NCBI GenBank assembly: GCA_900557645.1
Contig: USSZ01000008.1
Span: 1-34,588 of the forward strand
Direction: 5' to 3'
Source: an uncultured Eubacteriales bacterium
GTDB lineage: Bacteria; Bacillota; Clostridia; Christensenellales; UBA1242
Length of the DNA stretch: 34,588 bases
Shown: positions 8,721 to 15,640 of the stretch, one piece after another
Layout: every line of letters begins with the position of its first letter
How positions within the stretch are numbered: position 1 is the first letter of the stretch
Notes under the pieces: model-generated
The model's input: the letters and a program-made list of their open reading frames with translations, nothing else
Told to the model about the DNA's origin: nothing
Database searches by the model: none
Made by a program: the position numbers and the translations under genes

Positions 8721-9452
8721 TTAATAATTTTCAAGAATTTTTTGGGCTTCAACAACATTTGCTCCTGTCATTATACCAACAGGAAGTTCAGACGAAGTCC
8801 CTCTCTTTGTAAATAATATTGCAAGAAGTTTATGATTTTTGTCATATTCTTGCAACGCTTCTTCAATAGTGCAATCAACCTTCTTAACACAATAGTAATT
8901 GCTGTTTTCTAAAGAAGAAAGCATATCTTCAATTTGAACATTATCTAAAAAACTTGAACATTTTCCCCCAGCCATCATATATTGCCCCATTGAGGTAATA
9001 ATCTTTTGTCCATTAGCGACACCAATAAGTTCGTTATCTCTATAAACTGGCAAATTACTGAAATTGGATTTTGCCATAGTAATTATAACATCTCTCATAC
9101 TTGTGCCTGCATAAACAATTAAAACTTTTTTTCTTGCAACAGTATCTATCGCTCTTGGAGGAGTTGTCAAAAGTTTTTCAATATGTTCAATGTTTTCAAC
9201 TACTGAATCATGTGGTTCAGCAATAACAAAATCTTCATTGTTATTATGCACAATAGCATTCCTAAGTCTTCCATAGTCAATTAAATCATCTTCATATTTT
9301 CTAACTACATAATTTATACTTACAGATTTTCTTATAAGGTCAGAAAATCCCATAGAACGATTAAGATTATATCGAGTTTTAAGTGCATAATCAATATTGT
9401 TATAAGCATCAATAAATCTTTTAGAATTTTGAAAAACTTCTCTATTTTGCAT
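8721..9452 (-). CDS. HEPN-like domain plus tandem CBS domain protein
   Basis: A cytoplasmic protein with two parts. The N-terminal ~75 residues are helical and end in RLRNAIVHN, giving an R-x4-H motif (Arg64, His69) like the catalytic motif of HEPN RNases. Residues about 79-243 form a CBS pair, with segments such as SNFSNLPVYRDNELIGVANG, a module that usually senses AMP/ATP-type nucleotides or c-di-AMP. An inferred role is nucleotide-regulated RNA cleavage or RNA binding, but the motif could also be structural. GAGGTGG precedes the ATG, and an extended -10 (TGTTATAAT) lies at 9473-9481. No toxin-antitoxin partner sits next to it. Confidence 0.75.
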   Translation of the reverse strand: MQNREVFQNSKRFIDAYNNIDYALKTRYNLNRSMGFSDLIRKSVSINYVVRKYEDDLIDYGRLRNAIVHNNNEDFVIAEPHDSVVENIEHIEKLLTTPPRAIDTVARKKVLIVYAGTSMRDVIITMAKSNFSNLPVYRDNELIGVANGQKIITSMGQYMMAGGKCSSFLDNVQIEDMLSSLENSNYYCVKKVDCTIEEALQEYDKNHKLLAILFTKRGTSSELPVGIMTGANVVEAQKILENY

Positions 9453-9591
9453 CTACCACCTCATAGTTTTGTATTATAACATAGAAAATCAAATAAAAAA
9501 AACAAAAATGTTATATTTTACAAAATTATAAAAATTAAAATAAACTATAATTAAATTTTACAACATTCGTCATATAAAAAGCAAAAAGTAA

Positions 9592-9620
9592 TTGCAAAAT
9601 ATTTTAATTTGTGTTAAACT
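9592..9620 (+). promoter_or_regulatory. Promoter of SRP RNA
   Basis: TTGCAA (9592-9597), 17-bp spacer, TAAACT (9615-9620), placed 6 bases before the first paired base of the SRP RNA. Confidence 0.75.
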
Positions 9621-9626
9621 ATTTTT

Positions 9627-9895
9627 GCTGGGCTAGATGGAGAGTTAGCGGTGCTCTGTAACCCACAATCCGCTACAGTGGGGTTGAATGCTTATAGCGG
9701 TTTAAATTTTTTAAATATGTGCATATATATTTCGTGATGAAATCAAGGTCTTATGCAATCAAAATCCCTGAATCATGTCAGGACCTGACGGTAGCATCAT
9801 TAAGGGGACACTTTGATGTGCCATGAGGAAGCTTTGGTGGAGCGAGATATATGTGAGGCAGTTAGGGAATTTTTATCAATATAAGATGCCCAGCC
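9627..9895 (+). ncRNA. ffs: Signal recognition particle RNA, long Bacillus type (scRNA)
   Basis: RNA scaffold that binds Ffh and targets nascent membrane and secreted proteins. The helix 8 core is plain: CATGTCAGGACCTGACGG followed by TAGCATCATTAAG, carrying the conserved tetraloop and the Ffh-binding internal loops. The 5' GCTGGGC (9627-9633) pairs with the 3' GCCCAGC (9888-9894). The length of about 269 nt matches the long Bacillota form with an Alu-like domain rather than the short 4.5S form. A promoter and terminator flank it, so it is a stand-alone transcript. Confidence 0.95.
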
Positions 9896-9907
9896 CTGAA
9901 AATTATA

Positions 9908-9937
9908 AGCAGAAGTTTTTCTTCTGCTTTTTATTTT
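9908..9937 (+). terminator. Terminator of SRP RNA
   Basis: Perfect 8-bp stem AGCAGAAG / CTTCTGCT with a T5 loop, followed by TTTATTTT. Confidence 0.9.
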
Positions 9938-9969
9938 GAATATACTCACCTTACAATATTTATACAATA

Positions 9970-9998
9970 TTGACATTTTTTGTAATATATGATATACT
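9970..9998 (+). promoter_or_regulatory. Promoter for the 10023 gene
   Basis: TTGACA (9970-9975), 17-bp spacer, TATACT (9993-9998), followed by AAGGAGAG and the ATG at 10023. Confidence 0.8.
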
Positions 9999-10022
9999 TT
10001 TATTAAGAAAAAGGAGAGAAAA

Positions 10023-10595
10023 ATGGATATTGAAAAATATTTAACTAAAAATGAAGATGTTTATATTACAACAAAAACAGTTGAACCTTATGTAGGACAA
10101 CCTTTTATTGTTAAAAATGGTGTTGAAAAACAAATGGGTAGTATATATAGTCATTTCTATATATCTCCTATGTTTGAAAAACTCTATTTCTATAACGATT
10201 TAGCCATTACCCATCTTGGACAATGGGAAGACGATGATGTTGTTTGTGCTTATTTTTTAACTCCAAAGCAAAAAGTTTTAATAGATAAAAACCTAAATAT
10301 AGTTTTAAAAGATGGTCAAATTGATGAAAATGGAATTGCAAGAGAAAGTTGGATGGCTTTAAAAGTTGTAACTCAATATGGAATTGGTGGGCTTTTAGTT
10401 GTTGATCCTAATATGTTACTTTCGTCATCATTTAAACAAGATCTTGATACTGCTTTTGATATTTATAAAACAAATAAACTTAAAGCACATCCAGAATTAA
10501 AAGAATCTTTAAATAAAGAATATGAAAATTTCAAAAATTGTTTAAAAGAAATGGAAAATGAAGTTGTAAACAGTAATGAAACAGAAGCAGAATAA
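10023..10595 (+). CDS. Unrecognised 190-residue soluble protein
   Basis: No family recognised. The protein is acidic and soluble, with mixed alpha/beta character for about 145 residues, followed by a charged, probably helical tail (residues about 148-190) rich in Glu, Lys and Asn. No signal peptide, membrane segment or catalytic motif stands out. It has its own consensus promoter, a strong AAGGAGAG site six bases before the ATG, and its own terminator, so it is a real single-gene unit. It lies between the SRP RNA and a convergent membrane-protein gene. Position alone does not suggest a role in protein targeting. Confidence 0.75.
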   Translation: MDIEKYLTKNEDVYITTKTVEPYVGQPFIVKNGVEKQMGSIYSHFYISPMFEKLYFYNDLAITHLGQWEDDDVVCAYFLTPKQKVLIDKNLNIVLKDGQIDENGIARESWMALKVVTQYGIGGLLVVDPNMLLSSSFKQDLDTAFDIYKTNKLKAHPELKESLNKEYENFKNCLKEMENEVVNSNETEAE

Positions 10596-10606
10596 TAAAG
10601 AAATCA

Positions 10607-10634
10607 AAAAAACAGGATAAAATCCTGTTTTTTT
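10607..10634. terminator. Bidirectional terminator between convergent genes
   Basis: Stem AAAAAACAGGAT / ATCCTGTTTTTT with an AAA loop. T runs occur on both strands, so it can end both the 10023 gene and the opposing 11132 gene. Confidence 0.9.
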
Positions 10635-10643
10635 ATTTTAATC

Positions 10644-11132
10644 TTAAGAAATTTCTTCTATTTTATCATTATTATTCAACTCTTCAATTATTGTAGATAT
10701 TTTCTTTAATTTATTTTCCCTTTTTACTTTCTTTTGAATAACACTAGCAAATGTGCCAGTAATCACAGAACTGCTCATTCCTACAAGAGAAAGACCAGAG
10801 CCTAAACTTAATGAAAAGTTAGCATTTTTTAATTCAGAATTATAGTTTGAATTGCTGTCATTTAATTTATTTTCAATAAAAACATCTCCATTCAAATATT
10901 GCATTTTTTCTTGATATTCTTTTTCATCAATTTGATTTAAAGAATATTGTGTTTCTGTTTTTTCTAATTCTTTCTTATATTCATTTTTAAATTCTTCTGT
11001 TTGAGAAAAATCATCAATTACTTGACTTTTCTTTTGTCCTGCCAAAACTGTCAATGTAATTCCCCCTACTGTCAAAGCGACAGAACTTGCAAGCATAGCA
11101 AAAGCAAAATTCTTTTTCAATAAAGATTTCAT
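10644..11132 (-). CDS. Small two-helix membrane protein, unknown function
   Basis: A 162-residue protein of no recognised family. One hydrophobic segment lies near the N-terminus (about residues 9-31, after the basic KSLLKKN) and a second at about 104-127, rich in Gly and Ser. The roughly 70 residues between them are charged and Gln/Glu/Asn rich with heptad-like spacing, possibly a short coiled coil outside the membrane. The C-terminus is basic and then acidic. AGGAGA lies 12 bases before the ATG. A promoter with TTGACA and TATAAT is visible upstream at 11159-11186. It faces the 10023 gene across a shared terminator. Confidence 0.7.
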   Translation of the reverse strand: MKSLLKKNFAFAMLASSVALTVGGITLTVLAGQKKSQVIDDFSQTEEFKNEYKKELEKTETQYSLNQIDEKEYQEKMQYLNGDVFIENKLNDSNSNYNSELKNANFSLSLGSGLSLVGMSSSVITGTFASVIQKKVKRENKLKKISTIIEELNNNDKIEEIS

Positions 11133-11158
11133 TTTAAAATATTTCTCCTATAATTTAT

Positions 11159-11186
11159 ATTATACTCCGATTATAATAATTGTCAA
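11159..11186 (-). promoter_or_regulatory. Promoter for the 11132 membrane-protein gene
   Basis: Minus-strand TTGACA (11181-11186), 16-bp spacer, TATAAT (11159-11164), about 27 bp before the start codon. Confidence 0.8.
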
Positions 11187-11288
11187 TACTGCTTAATTTA
11201 ATAATAAGTATTAGATAATATTTTCTATTTTTAAATGAATAAAAATTTAAATAATTCACACAATAAATCAAGGAGGAAAATAGAAAAT

Positions 11289-11543
11289 ATGAAAGATTTT
11301 ATGATGCTTTTAGGATTCGGTGCAGGACTTGTAACTGGCATGATTTTATATAAACATTCACAAGGTGTAAAACAAGTATATAACAAAGGAGAAAAAACTA
11401 TAATGGAAAATTTAGAAAAAAATGAAGAAAAACTCGCCAAAGAAGCAAAAAAAATAAAGAAAAATGCTGAAAAAGTCATTGATAAAACAGAAAAGAAAAT
11501 TAATGACGGAGTAAAAAATATAAAAGAAAAAATGAGTAAATAA
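11289..11543 (+). CDS. YtxH-like small membrane-anchored protein
   Basis: About 84 residues from the preferred start: a Gly-rich hydrophobic N-terminus (MLLGFGAGLVTGMILY) serving as one membrane anchor, then a long Lys/Glu-rich amphipathic helix, as in the YtxH/general-stress protein group. The biochemical role of that family is not settled. A longer reading starts at 11235, but AGGAGG at 11270-11275 supports the ATG at 11289. A hairpin with a T run follows at 11616-11648. Low sequence complexity makes the family call moderate. Confidence 0.7.
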   Translation: MKDFMMLLGFGAGLVTGMILYKHSQGVKQVYNKGEKTIMENLEKNEEKLAKEAKKIKKNAEKVIDKTEKKINDGVKNIKEKMSK

Positions 11544-11593
11544 TAAAAATTTAAAAGTTTAAAAATAAAAAAAGAAGATATTTAGTCACTTAC

Positions 11594-11612
11594 TTTTGAA
11601 ACTAGTGTAATA
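11594..11612. repeat. Left copy of a 19-bp inverted repeat
   Basis: TTTTGAAACTAGTGTAATA. The reverse complement, with one mismatch, lies at 12792-12810. The pair brackets the hairpin cluster and the JAMM gene. No target-site duplication is apparent. Confidence 0.6.
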
Positions 11613-11615
11613 ATT

Positions 11616-11648
11616 AGAGAATTAGAAAAATATCTAGTTCTCTTTTTT
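11616..11648 (+). terminator. Terminator after the YtxH-like gene
   Basis: Ten-bp stem AGAGAATTAG / CTAGTTCTCT (one T-G pair) with an 8-nt loop, followed by T6 on the plus strand only. Confidence 0.75.
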
Positions 11649-11658
11649 CTTGGCTATT

Positions 11659-11821
11659 TTATGCCGTGAAAGGTACTTGACAAGAGAAGAAATGAAAACA
11701 CAATATCAGAAGGCAGAGAAACGAATAAAACAAAGCCACAAGCGCAAATATTGTTTCTCTGCCTTAATCAGCAAAAGAAGAACTCATTTCAGAGACTCTT
11801 GTCAAGTACACCATGGAATAA
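11659..11821 (+). ncRNA. Candidate structured ncRNA with 6S-like architecture
   Basis: One long hairpin of 163 nt. From the outside: TTATGCCGTG / CATGGAATAA (one mismatch, one wobble); perfect 14-bp GTACTTGACAAGAG (11673-11686) / CTCTTGTCAAGTAC (11796-11809); GAAATGA / TCATTTC; a large bubble of 14 and 18 unpaired bases (11696-11709 and 11766-11783); perfect 13-bp AAGGCAGAGAAAC (11710-11722) / GTTTCTCTGCCTT (11753-11765); and an apical loop. A closing stem, central bubble and terminal stem is the layout of 6S RNA, which mimics an open promoter and binds sigma-A RNA polymerase. A strong terminator follows 20 bp later. I found no clear promoter, and the 6S identity is inference. Confidence 0.5.
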
Positions 11822-11840
11822 ATTAGCCATATATAATAGC

Positions 11841-11883
11841 AAAAAGCGAAAGTGTGTTACGTTTACCAACACTTTCGCTTTTT
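11841..11883 (+). terminator. Strong hairpin terminator after the candidate ncRNA
   Basis: Perfect 15-bp stem AAAAAGCGAAAGTGT (11841-11855) / ACACTTTCGCTTTTT (11869-11883) with a 13-nt loop. A and T runs at the stem base allow it to work from either side. Confidence 0.75.
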
Positions 11884-11906
11884 GTCTAATATATTTAGTT
11901 GTAGAG

Positions 11907-11957
11907 TGTGCTTGTCTGTCGGAGCGAAGCGACGACACTTGTATCAAGACAAGCACA
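11907..11957. repeat. Inverted repeat with internal GCGAAGC mini-hairpin
   Basis: Perfect 11-bp outer stem TGTGCTTGTCT / AGACAAGCACA. The interior holds GTCG / CGAC around the sequence GAGCGAAG, which includes the GCGAAGC mini-hairpin known to be unusually stable in DNA. It is more GC-rich than its surroundings. Bases 11958-12030, up to the next promoter, hold nothing else. Confidence 0.55.
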
Positions 11958-12049
11958 TGCTTAAGTGCCAAATTTAAGATTTATAATAAAATTTAAAATT
12001 TATAATACAAATTTTTGAAATTTATGTTATAATAATTAGGGGTGCAAAT

Positions 12050-12760
12050 ATGGATATAAAACAAATTATGACAAAACAAGGTTTAAGTACAACAAGTTAT
12101 GTGCCTAATGCAAAAGATTTACCAGTGTTAAGCGGAAACCCAAAAGTTCTTATTGATGAGAGTGCTGTAGAAATGTTTAATGCTATCAAGAATGGTATTA
12201 AAACGAACAATTATAATGGAATTGAACAAGAAACTTCTTTTGTTCTTTTGGGTTATGAAGCTTCAAATGGGCTAATTTACATAAAAAAATGTGTTCCAGC
12301 AATGCAGACACTTGATGTATATAATGGTTCGGATTTTAAATCATGGGATTTTTTAGATAAGTGTGTAAATATAGCATTACAATTTAATCAAGGTAAACCT
12401 ATCATTTTTTTAGGGCATACACATCCAGCAACTTACTCAATAAACAACGAAGGTAAAAAGATTCAAAGAGAAAGTTCTAATTGTTGGAGTTCTGCCGATT
12501 TAATTTCTAGTTATAGCTATAAAACCCATTATAAAGATAAGATACAAATTGCTGAAATGTTAATTACCCCATCACTTGATGTAAATACTTTATATTTGGA
12601 ACTAAGTAAAGGAGTTGAAGGTTTTTATAGATTTGCAGCGGTTTTAACTTTTGATAGAGAAAAAGAATGTTATGTTAAGGAAAAATCTTATAGCGATATA
12701 TCAAAACCATTTGAAAAGCTTAACCCACGAATTTTAGAAGAACAAACTAGATGTTTGTAA
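12050..12760 (+). CDS. JAMM/MPN-type metallopeptidase domain protein
   Basis: A cytoplasmic protein of 236 residues with a probable zinc-dependent JAB1/MPN+ peptidase site: HTHP at 123-126, S147-x2-D150, and Glu61 just before the SFVLLG strand. The family normally has seven residues between the second His and the Ser; here there are 21, so a loop of about 14 residues is inserted. Family members cut isopeptide bonds or C-terminal extensions of ubiquitin-like proteins, or act in sulfur-carrier pathways. No carrier protein or E1 is adjacent; the nearest E1-like gene is TcdA about 3 kb away. AGGGGTG precedes the ATG. An extended -10, TGTTATAAT, lies only 17 bp upstream (12025-12033), so the leader must be very short. 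Confidence 0.75.
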   Translation: MDIKQIMTKQGLSTTSYVPNAKDLPVLSGNPKVLIDESAVEMFNAIKNGIKTNNYNGIEQETSFVLLGYEASNGLIYIKKCVPAMQTLDVYNGSDFKSWDFLDKCVNIALQFNQGKPIIFLGHTHPATYSINNEGKKIQRESSNCWSSADLISSYSYKTHYKDKIQIAEMLITPSLDVNTLYLELSKGVEGFYRFAAVLTFDREKECYVKEKSYSDISKPFEKLNPRILEEQTRCL

Positions 12761-12761
12761 C

Positions 12762-12790
12762 AAAAAAACACCTTTGAAAGGTGTCTTTTT
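12762..12790. terminator. Terminator after the JAMM gene
   Basis: A7 followed by ACACCT / AGGTGT and then CTTTTT. It lies directly after the stop codon and just inside the right inverted repeat. Confidence 0.8.
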
Positions 12791-12791
12791 A

Positions 12792-12810
12792 TATTACGCT
12801 AGTTTCAAAA
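12792..12810. repeat. Right copy of the 19-bp inverted repeat
   Basis: TATTACGCTAGTTTCAAAA, the reverse complement of 11594-11612 with one mismatch. Confidence 0.6.
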
Positions 12811-12877
12811 TGGTTAGCCCTTGCAATCTTCTTTTTTATTATATAGCATATAAAATCTATTTTTTCAGCATTTACGA

Positions 12878-13279
12878 TCAATTATTTTCTAATTGTTTAC
12901 GCTCTTCTTTTTCCTTCTTTTTGTAATAATCTTCAACAGCATTTTTTATTGCTTCTTCAGCAAGTGAAGCAGTATACTCTTTTGTAGAAGGGACATTACC
13001 CATCTTTTCAAGAATATCATTATTTGAAATTCTTAATGCATCTTCTAAAGTTTTTCCTATCAAAAGTTCGCAAGCCTCATCACATGCAACAATCGTGCAT
13101 ACACCACCATAGGCTTTAAACTTCGCACTTGTAACAATGCCAGCATCATCAACTAGTATATATATCTTGATTATATCACCACATTCATCATTTCCAACTT
13201 TACCAGTTCCGTTTGCACCTCGAAGTCCACCAGCAAATTTAGGATTTTGAAATCTTTCTAATATATAATTGCTATACAT
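12878..13279 (-). CDS. IscU/NifU-like Fe-S cluster scaffold, atypical cysteines
   Basis: A scaffold on which Fe-S clusters are built from sulfur supplied by the adjacent cysteine desulfurase. The 133-residue length and the segments ECGDIIKI, AKFKAYGG and SLAEEAIKNA fit the IscU/NifU N-terminal family. The ligands are odd. Cys33 matches the first conserved Cys. The second, normally YGCGSA, appears shifted to Cys61 (YGGVC), and extra Cys66 and Cys70 follow. The third, normally LHCS, is Thr103 (EYTA). It starts 2 bp after the desulfurase stop, with its GGGAGG site inside that gene's end, so the pair is coupled. A run of Lys/Glu forms the C-terminal tail. Confidence 0.85.
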   Translation of the reverse strand: MYSNYILERFQNPKFAGGLRGANGTGKVGNDECGDIIKIYILVDDAGIVTSAKFKAYGGVCTIVACDEACELLIGKTLEDALRISNNDILEKMGNVPSTKEYTASLAEEAIKNAVEDYYKKKEKEERKQLENN

Positions 13280-13281
13280 AA

Positions 13282-14457
13282 TTATTTCCTCCCTGCTTTT
13301 GTTAATGCTGAAATCGACCTTAATTTTGCAACAACTTTCTCCAATACTTCAACAACATAATCAATATCACTTTTTGATATATTTTTGCTAAATGAAAATC
13401 TTATTGAACCATTTGCAAGAACATCATCAATACCCATTGCTTTAAGAACGTGGGAAGGTTCTACTGAATTTGAAGTGCATGCTGAACCTGTTGAAACTGC
13501 AACACCTTCAATATCAAGAAGCATTAAAAGTGATTCTTTATCAACCATTTCAAATGATAAATTTACTATGCCATTAACTTTTTGTTGAGGGTGTCCATTT
13601 AAGTGAACATATTCAATTTTCTCTTCTACGCTTCTTAAGAAATAATCTCTTATACTTCTTAATTTTTGTTGATTAATAACAATATCACGCACAGCAATTT
13701 CTACTGCCTTACCAAATCCAGCAATAGCAGGAACATTTAACGTTCCACCTCTTTTCGCTCTTTCTTGGCTTCCACCAACTATAAGACTATCTATTCTGAT
13801 TCCATTTTTTAAATATAAGCAACCAACACCTTTTGGTCCAAATATTTTATGAGCAGAAATTGTCATTGCATCAATTTCCATATCTTGCACATCAAGACGT
13901 ATTGCTCCTACTGCTTGCACTGCATCAGTATGAAAAATTACTCCGTAGTCATGAGCAATCTTTGCAATTGCTTTAATATTTTGAATTGTTCCTACTTCAT
14001 TATTAACTGCCATTATTGAAATTAATGTCGTATCTTTTCTTATTGAATGAATAAGATCAACTATATTAACAAGCCCTGTCTTATCAACTGGAAGATATGT
14101 AACTTCATACCCTTCCTCTTCAAGTTGTTTACAAGCATCTAAAACTGCATGATGTTCAATTTGACTTGTGATTATATGTTTTCCTTTATTTGAATATGCA
14201 TGAGCAAGTCCTTTTATTGCCCAGTTATCTGCTTCAGTTCCACCTGAAGTAAAATAAATTTCATTTGATTTTGCTGCATTGATTGCATGTGCAATTCTAT
14301 CTCTTGCTCTATCTACAATCGCACTTGCTTCACGTCCAAAACTATGAAGTGAATTACTATTACCATAAATTGCATTAAAACAAGGCAACATTTCGGCAAG
14401 CACTTCACTTGAGACATAAGTTGTGGCTGCATTATCAAGATAAACTTTTCTTCCCAT
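13282..14457 (-). CDS. Cysteine desulfurase (NifS/IscS family, group I)
   Basis: PLP enzyme that takes sulfur from L-cysteine as a bound persulfide, for Fe-S clusters and tRNA thiolation. The 391-residue length is normal. Lys204 in SAHKIFGPKG binds PLP. Cys327 in STGSACTSNS lies in the long active-site loop typical of group I enzymes. The N-terminus YLDNAATT and the TSGGTEADNWA segment are classic. AGGAGTG precedes the ATG. It is the first gene of a two-gene unit with the scaffold. Group I and scaffold adjacency support an Isc/Nif-type role; I leave the symbol empty because NifS and IscS cannot be told apart here. Confidence 0.95.
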   Translation of the reverse strand: MGRKVYLDNAATTYVSSEVLAEMLPCFNAIYGNSNSLHSFGREASAIVDRARDRIAHAINAAKSNEIYFTSGGTEADNWAIKGLAHAYSNKGKHIITSQIEHHAVLDACKQLEEEGYEVTYLPVDKTGLVNIVDLIHSIRKDTTLISIMAVNNEVGTIQNIKAIAKIAHDYGVIFHTDAVQAVGAIRLDVQDMEIDAMTISAHKIFGPKGVGCLYLKNGIRIDSLIVGGSQERAKRGGTLNVPAIAGFGKAVEIAVRDIVINQQKLRSIRDYFLRSVEEKIEYVHLNGHPQQKVNGIVNLSFEMVDKESLLMLLDIEGVAVSTGSACTSNSVEPSHVLKAMGIDDVLANGSIRFSFSKNISKSDIDYVVEVLEKVVAKLRSISALTKAGRK

Positions 14458-14592
14458 TTTGCACTCCTTTACACTACTATAATTTTAACACCTTAATCAC
14501 TTAAAGTCAATATCTGTAATTATGTTATTTAATGATTTATTTTCTTTTAAATACTTAAAATATTCTTTTTTTCTACATTTTTCAACTTTTAC

Positions 14593-14619
14593 TTGACTTT
14601 TTTCGGAGAGGGGTATAAT
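14593..14619 (+). promoter_or_regulatory. Possible promoter for the PP2C-like gene
   Basis: TTGACT (14593-14598) and TATAAT (14614-14619) with a short 15-bp spacer. The -10 is good but the spacing is poor, so the call is tentative. Confidence 0.4.
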
Positions 14620-14687
14620 TCTTATAAAGAATATAAAGAATATAAAAAATTATAATATTCTTTTTTAAGGAGGCAGAATAATAAAAA

Positions 14688-15530
14688 ATGTTTAAAGATA
14701 TCTTAACAAAAGGTGGGAAAAGTGATAAAGAAAATGAAGATTGCGTATATCTTTGCGATGATTTTGGTTTCGTAATGGATGGAGCGACTGGACTTTTAAA
14801 AGAAAATATAACAAATTGTGTAAGCGATGCAAAGTGGTATGTTGAAGAATTTAAGAATTTTTTGATAAAAAACTTAAAAACAAAGAAAAATCTTAAAGAA
14901 ATCATGAAAGATGGAATTACATATGTAAGCAATACTTACAATAATATTGAAGGTGCAACTTCTGTAAAATCAAAACCAAGTTCTGGTATTGCCCTATTTA
15001 GAAAAAATGAAAATAATATTGAATATTTTATTCTAGGAGATTGTCAATTAATAATAAAAGATAAAAAAGATATTATAACCAAATTACAACTAAATGATTT
15101 GCCTAAACTTGATAATATAAATATAGGACGCATGGTTAAAATTGCTAAAGAAAAAAATATAAATGTTATTGACGCAAGACCTTTAATAAATGATTATCTT
15201 GTTGAAACTCGATTAACTCAAAATACGAATAATGGATATTGGATTTTATCAGATGATATTAATGCTGTTGATCATGCATTGCATGGGACACTTAATTTGA
15301 AAGACATAAAACAAATTATAGGTCTTACCGATGGTTTTAGTCAATTATACGAAGTTTTCAAGGTTTTTACTTATGAAGAACTTGTAAATTTAATTAACAA
15401 TAAAAAAATAAGTCTTGACAACTTATATGATACTTTATTTACCCTTCAAGAAAATGACTCTAATTGCAATAGGTATCCAAGATTTAAAATAAGAGATGAT
15501 GCTTCTATTTTTAATTATGAGTTAGATTAA
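14688..15530 (+). CDS. PP2C-like (PPM) serine/threonine phosphatase
   Basis: Probable metal-dependent protein phosphatase of 280 residues. The PPM motifs appear in order: ENED near residues 15-18, MDGATG at 30-35 (the usual DGxG), SSGIAL and FILGDCQL in the core, GLTDG late in the protein, and RDDAS at 269-273, where the family has the metal-binding Asp-Asn. The DGATG and DD variants occur in divergent bacterial members. No partner Hanks-type kinase is adjacent, so it differs from the PrpC-PrkC pair. AAGGAGG lies 14 bases before the ATG, a long gap, but an in-frame stop just upstream fixes this start. Confidence 0.8.
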   Translation: MFKDILTKGGKSDKENEDCVYLCDDFGFVMDGATGLLKENITNCVSDAKWYVEEFKNFLIKNLKTKKNLKEIMKDGITYVSNTYNNIEGATSVKSKPSSGIALFRKNENNIEYFILGDCQLIIKDKKDIITKLQLNDLPKLDNINIGRMVKIAKEKNINVIDARPLINDYLVETRLTQNTNNGYWILSDDINAVDHALHGTLNLKDIKQIIGLTDGFSQLYEVFKVFTYEELVNLINNKKISLDNLYDTLFTLQENDSNCNRYPRFKIRDDASIFNYELD

Positions 15531-15560
15531 TAACAAATAAATTAAATAATAAAATAAAAA

Positions 15561-15596
15561 AATAACAGAATAATCAAATTTTCTGTTATTTTTTAT
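15561..15596. terminator. Bidirectional terminator between PP2C-like gene and trxA
   Basis: Perfect 10-bp stem AATAACAGAA / TTCTGTTATT with T runs on both strands, placed between convergent genes. Confidence 0.85.
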
Positions 15597-15640
15597 TATT
15601 AAGTAATTTGTTATTATATATACCTTGATTAAATTTTTGA

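Noticed and set aside
8721..9452. HEPN-MNT toxin-antitoxin system
   Set aside because: No nucleotidyltransferase (MNT) or other antitoxin gene adjoins; the protein is a fusion with CBS domains.
11751..11996. Open frames on both strands across the hairpin cluster (11751-11996 plus, 11789-11971 minus)
   Set aside because: They run through perfect inverted repeats and terminator stems, have no ribosome binding site, and their translations look like random Cys/Ser-rich or Leu-rich peptides.
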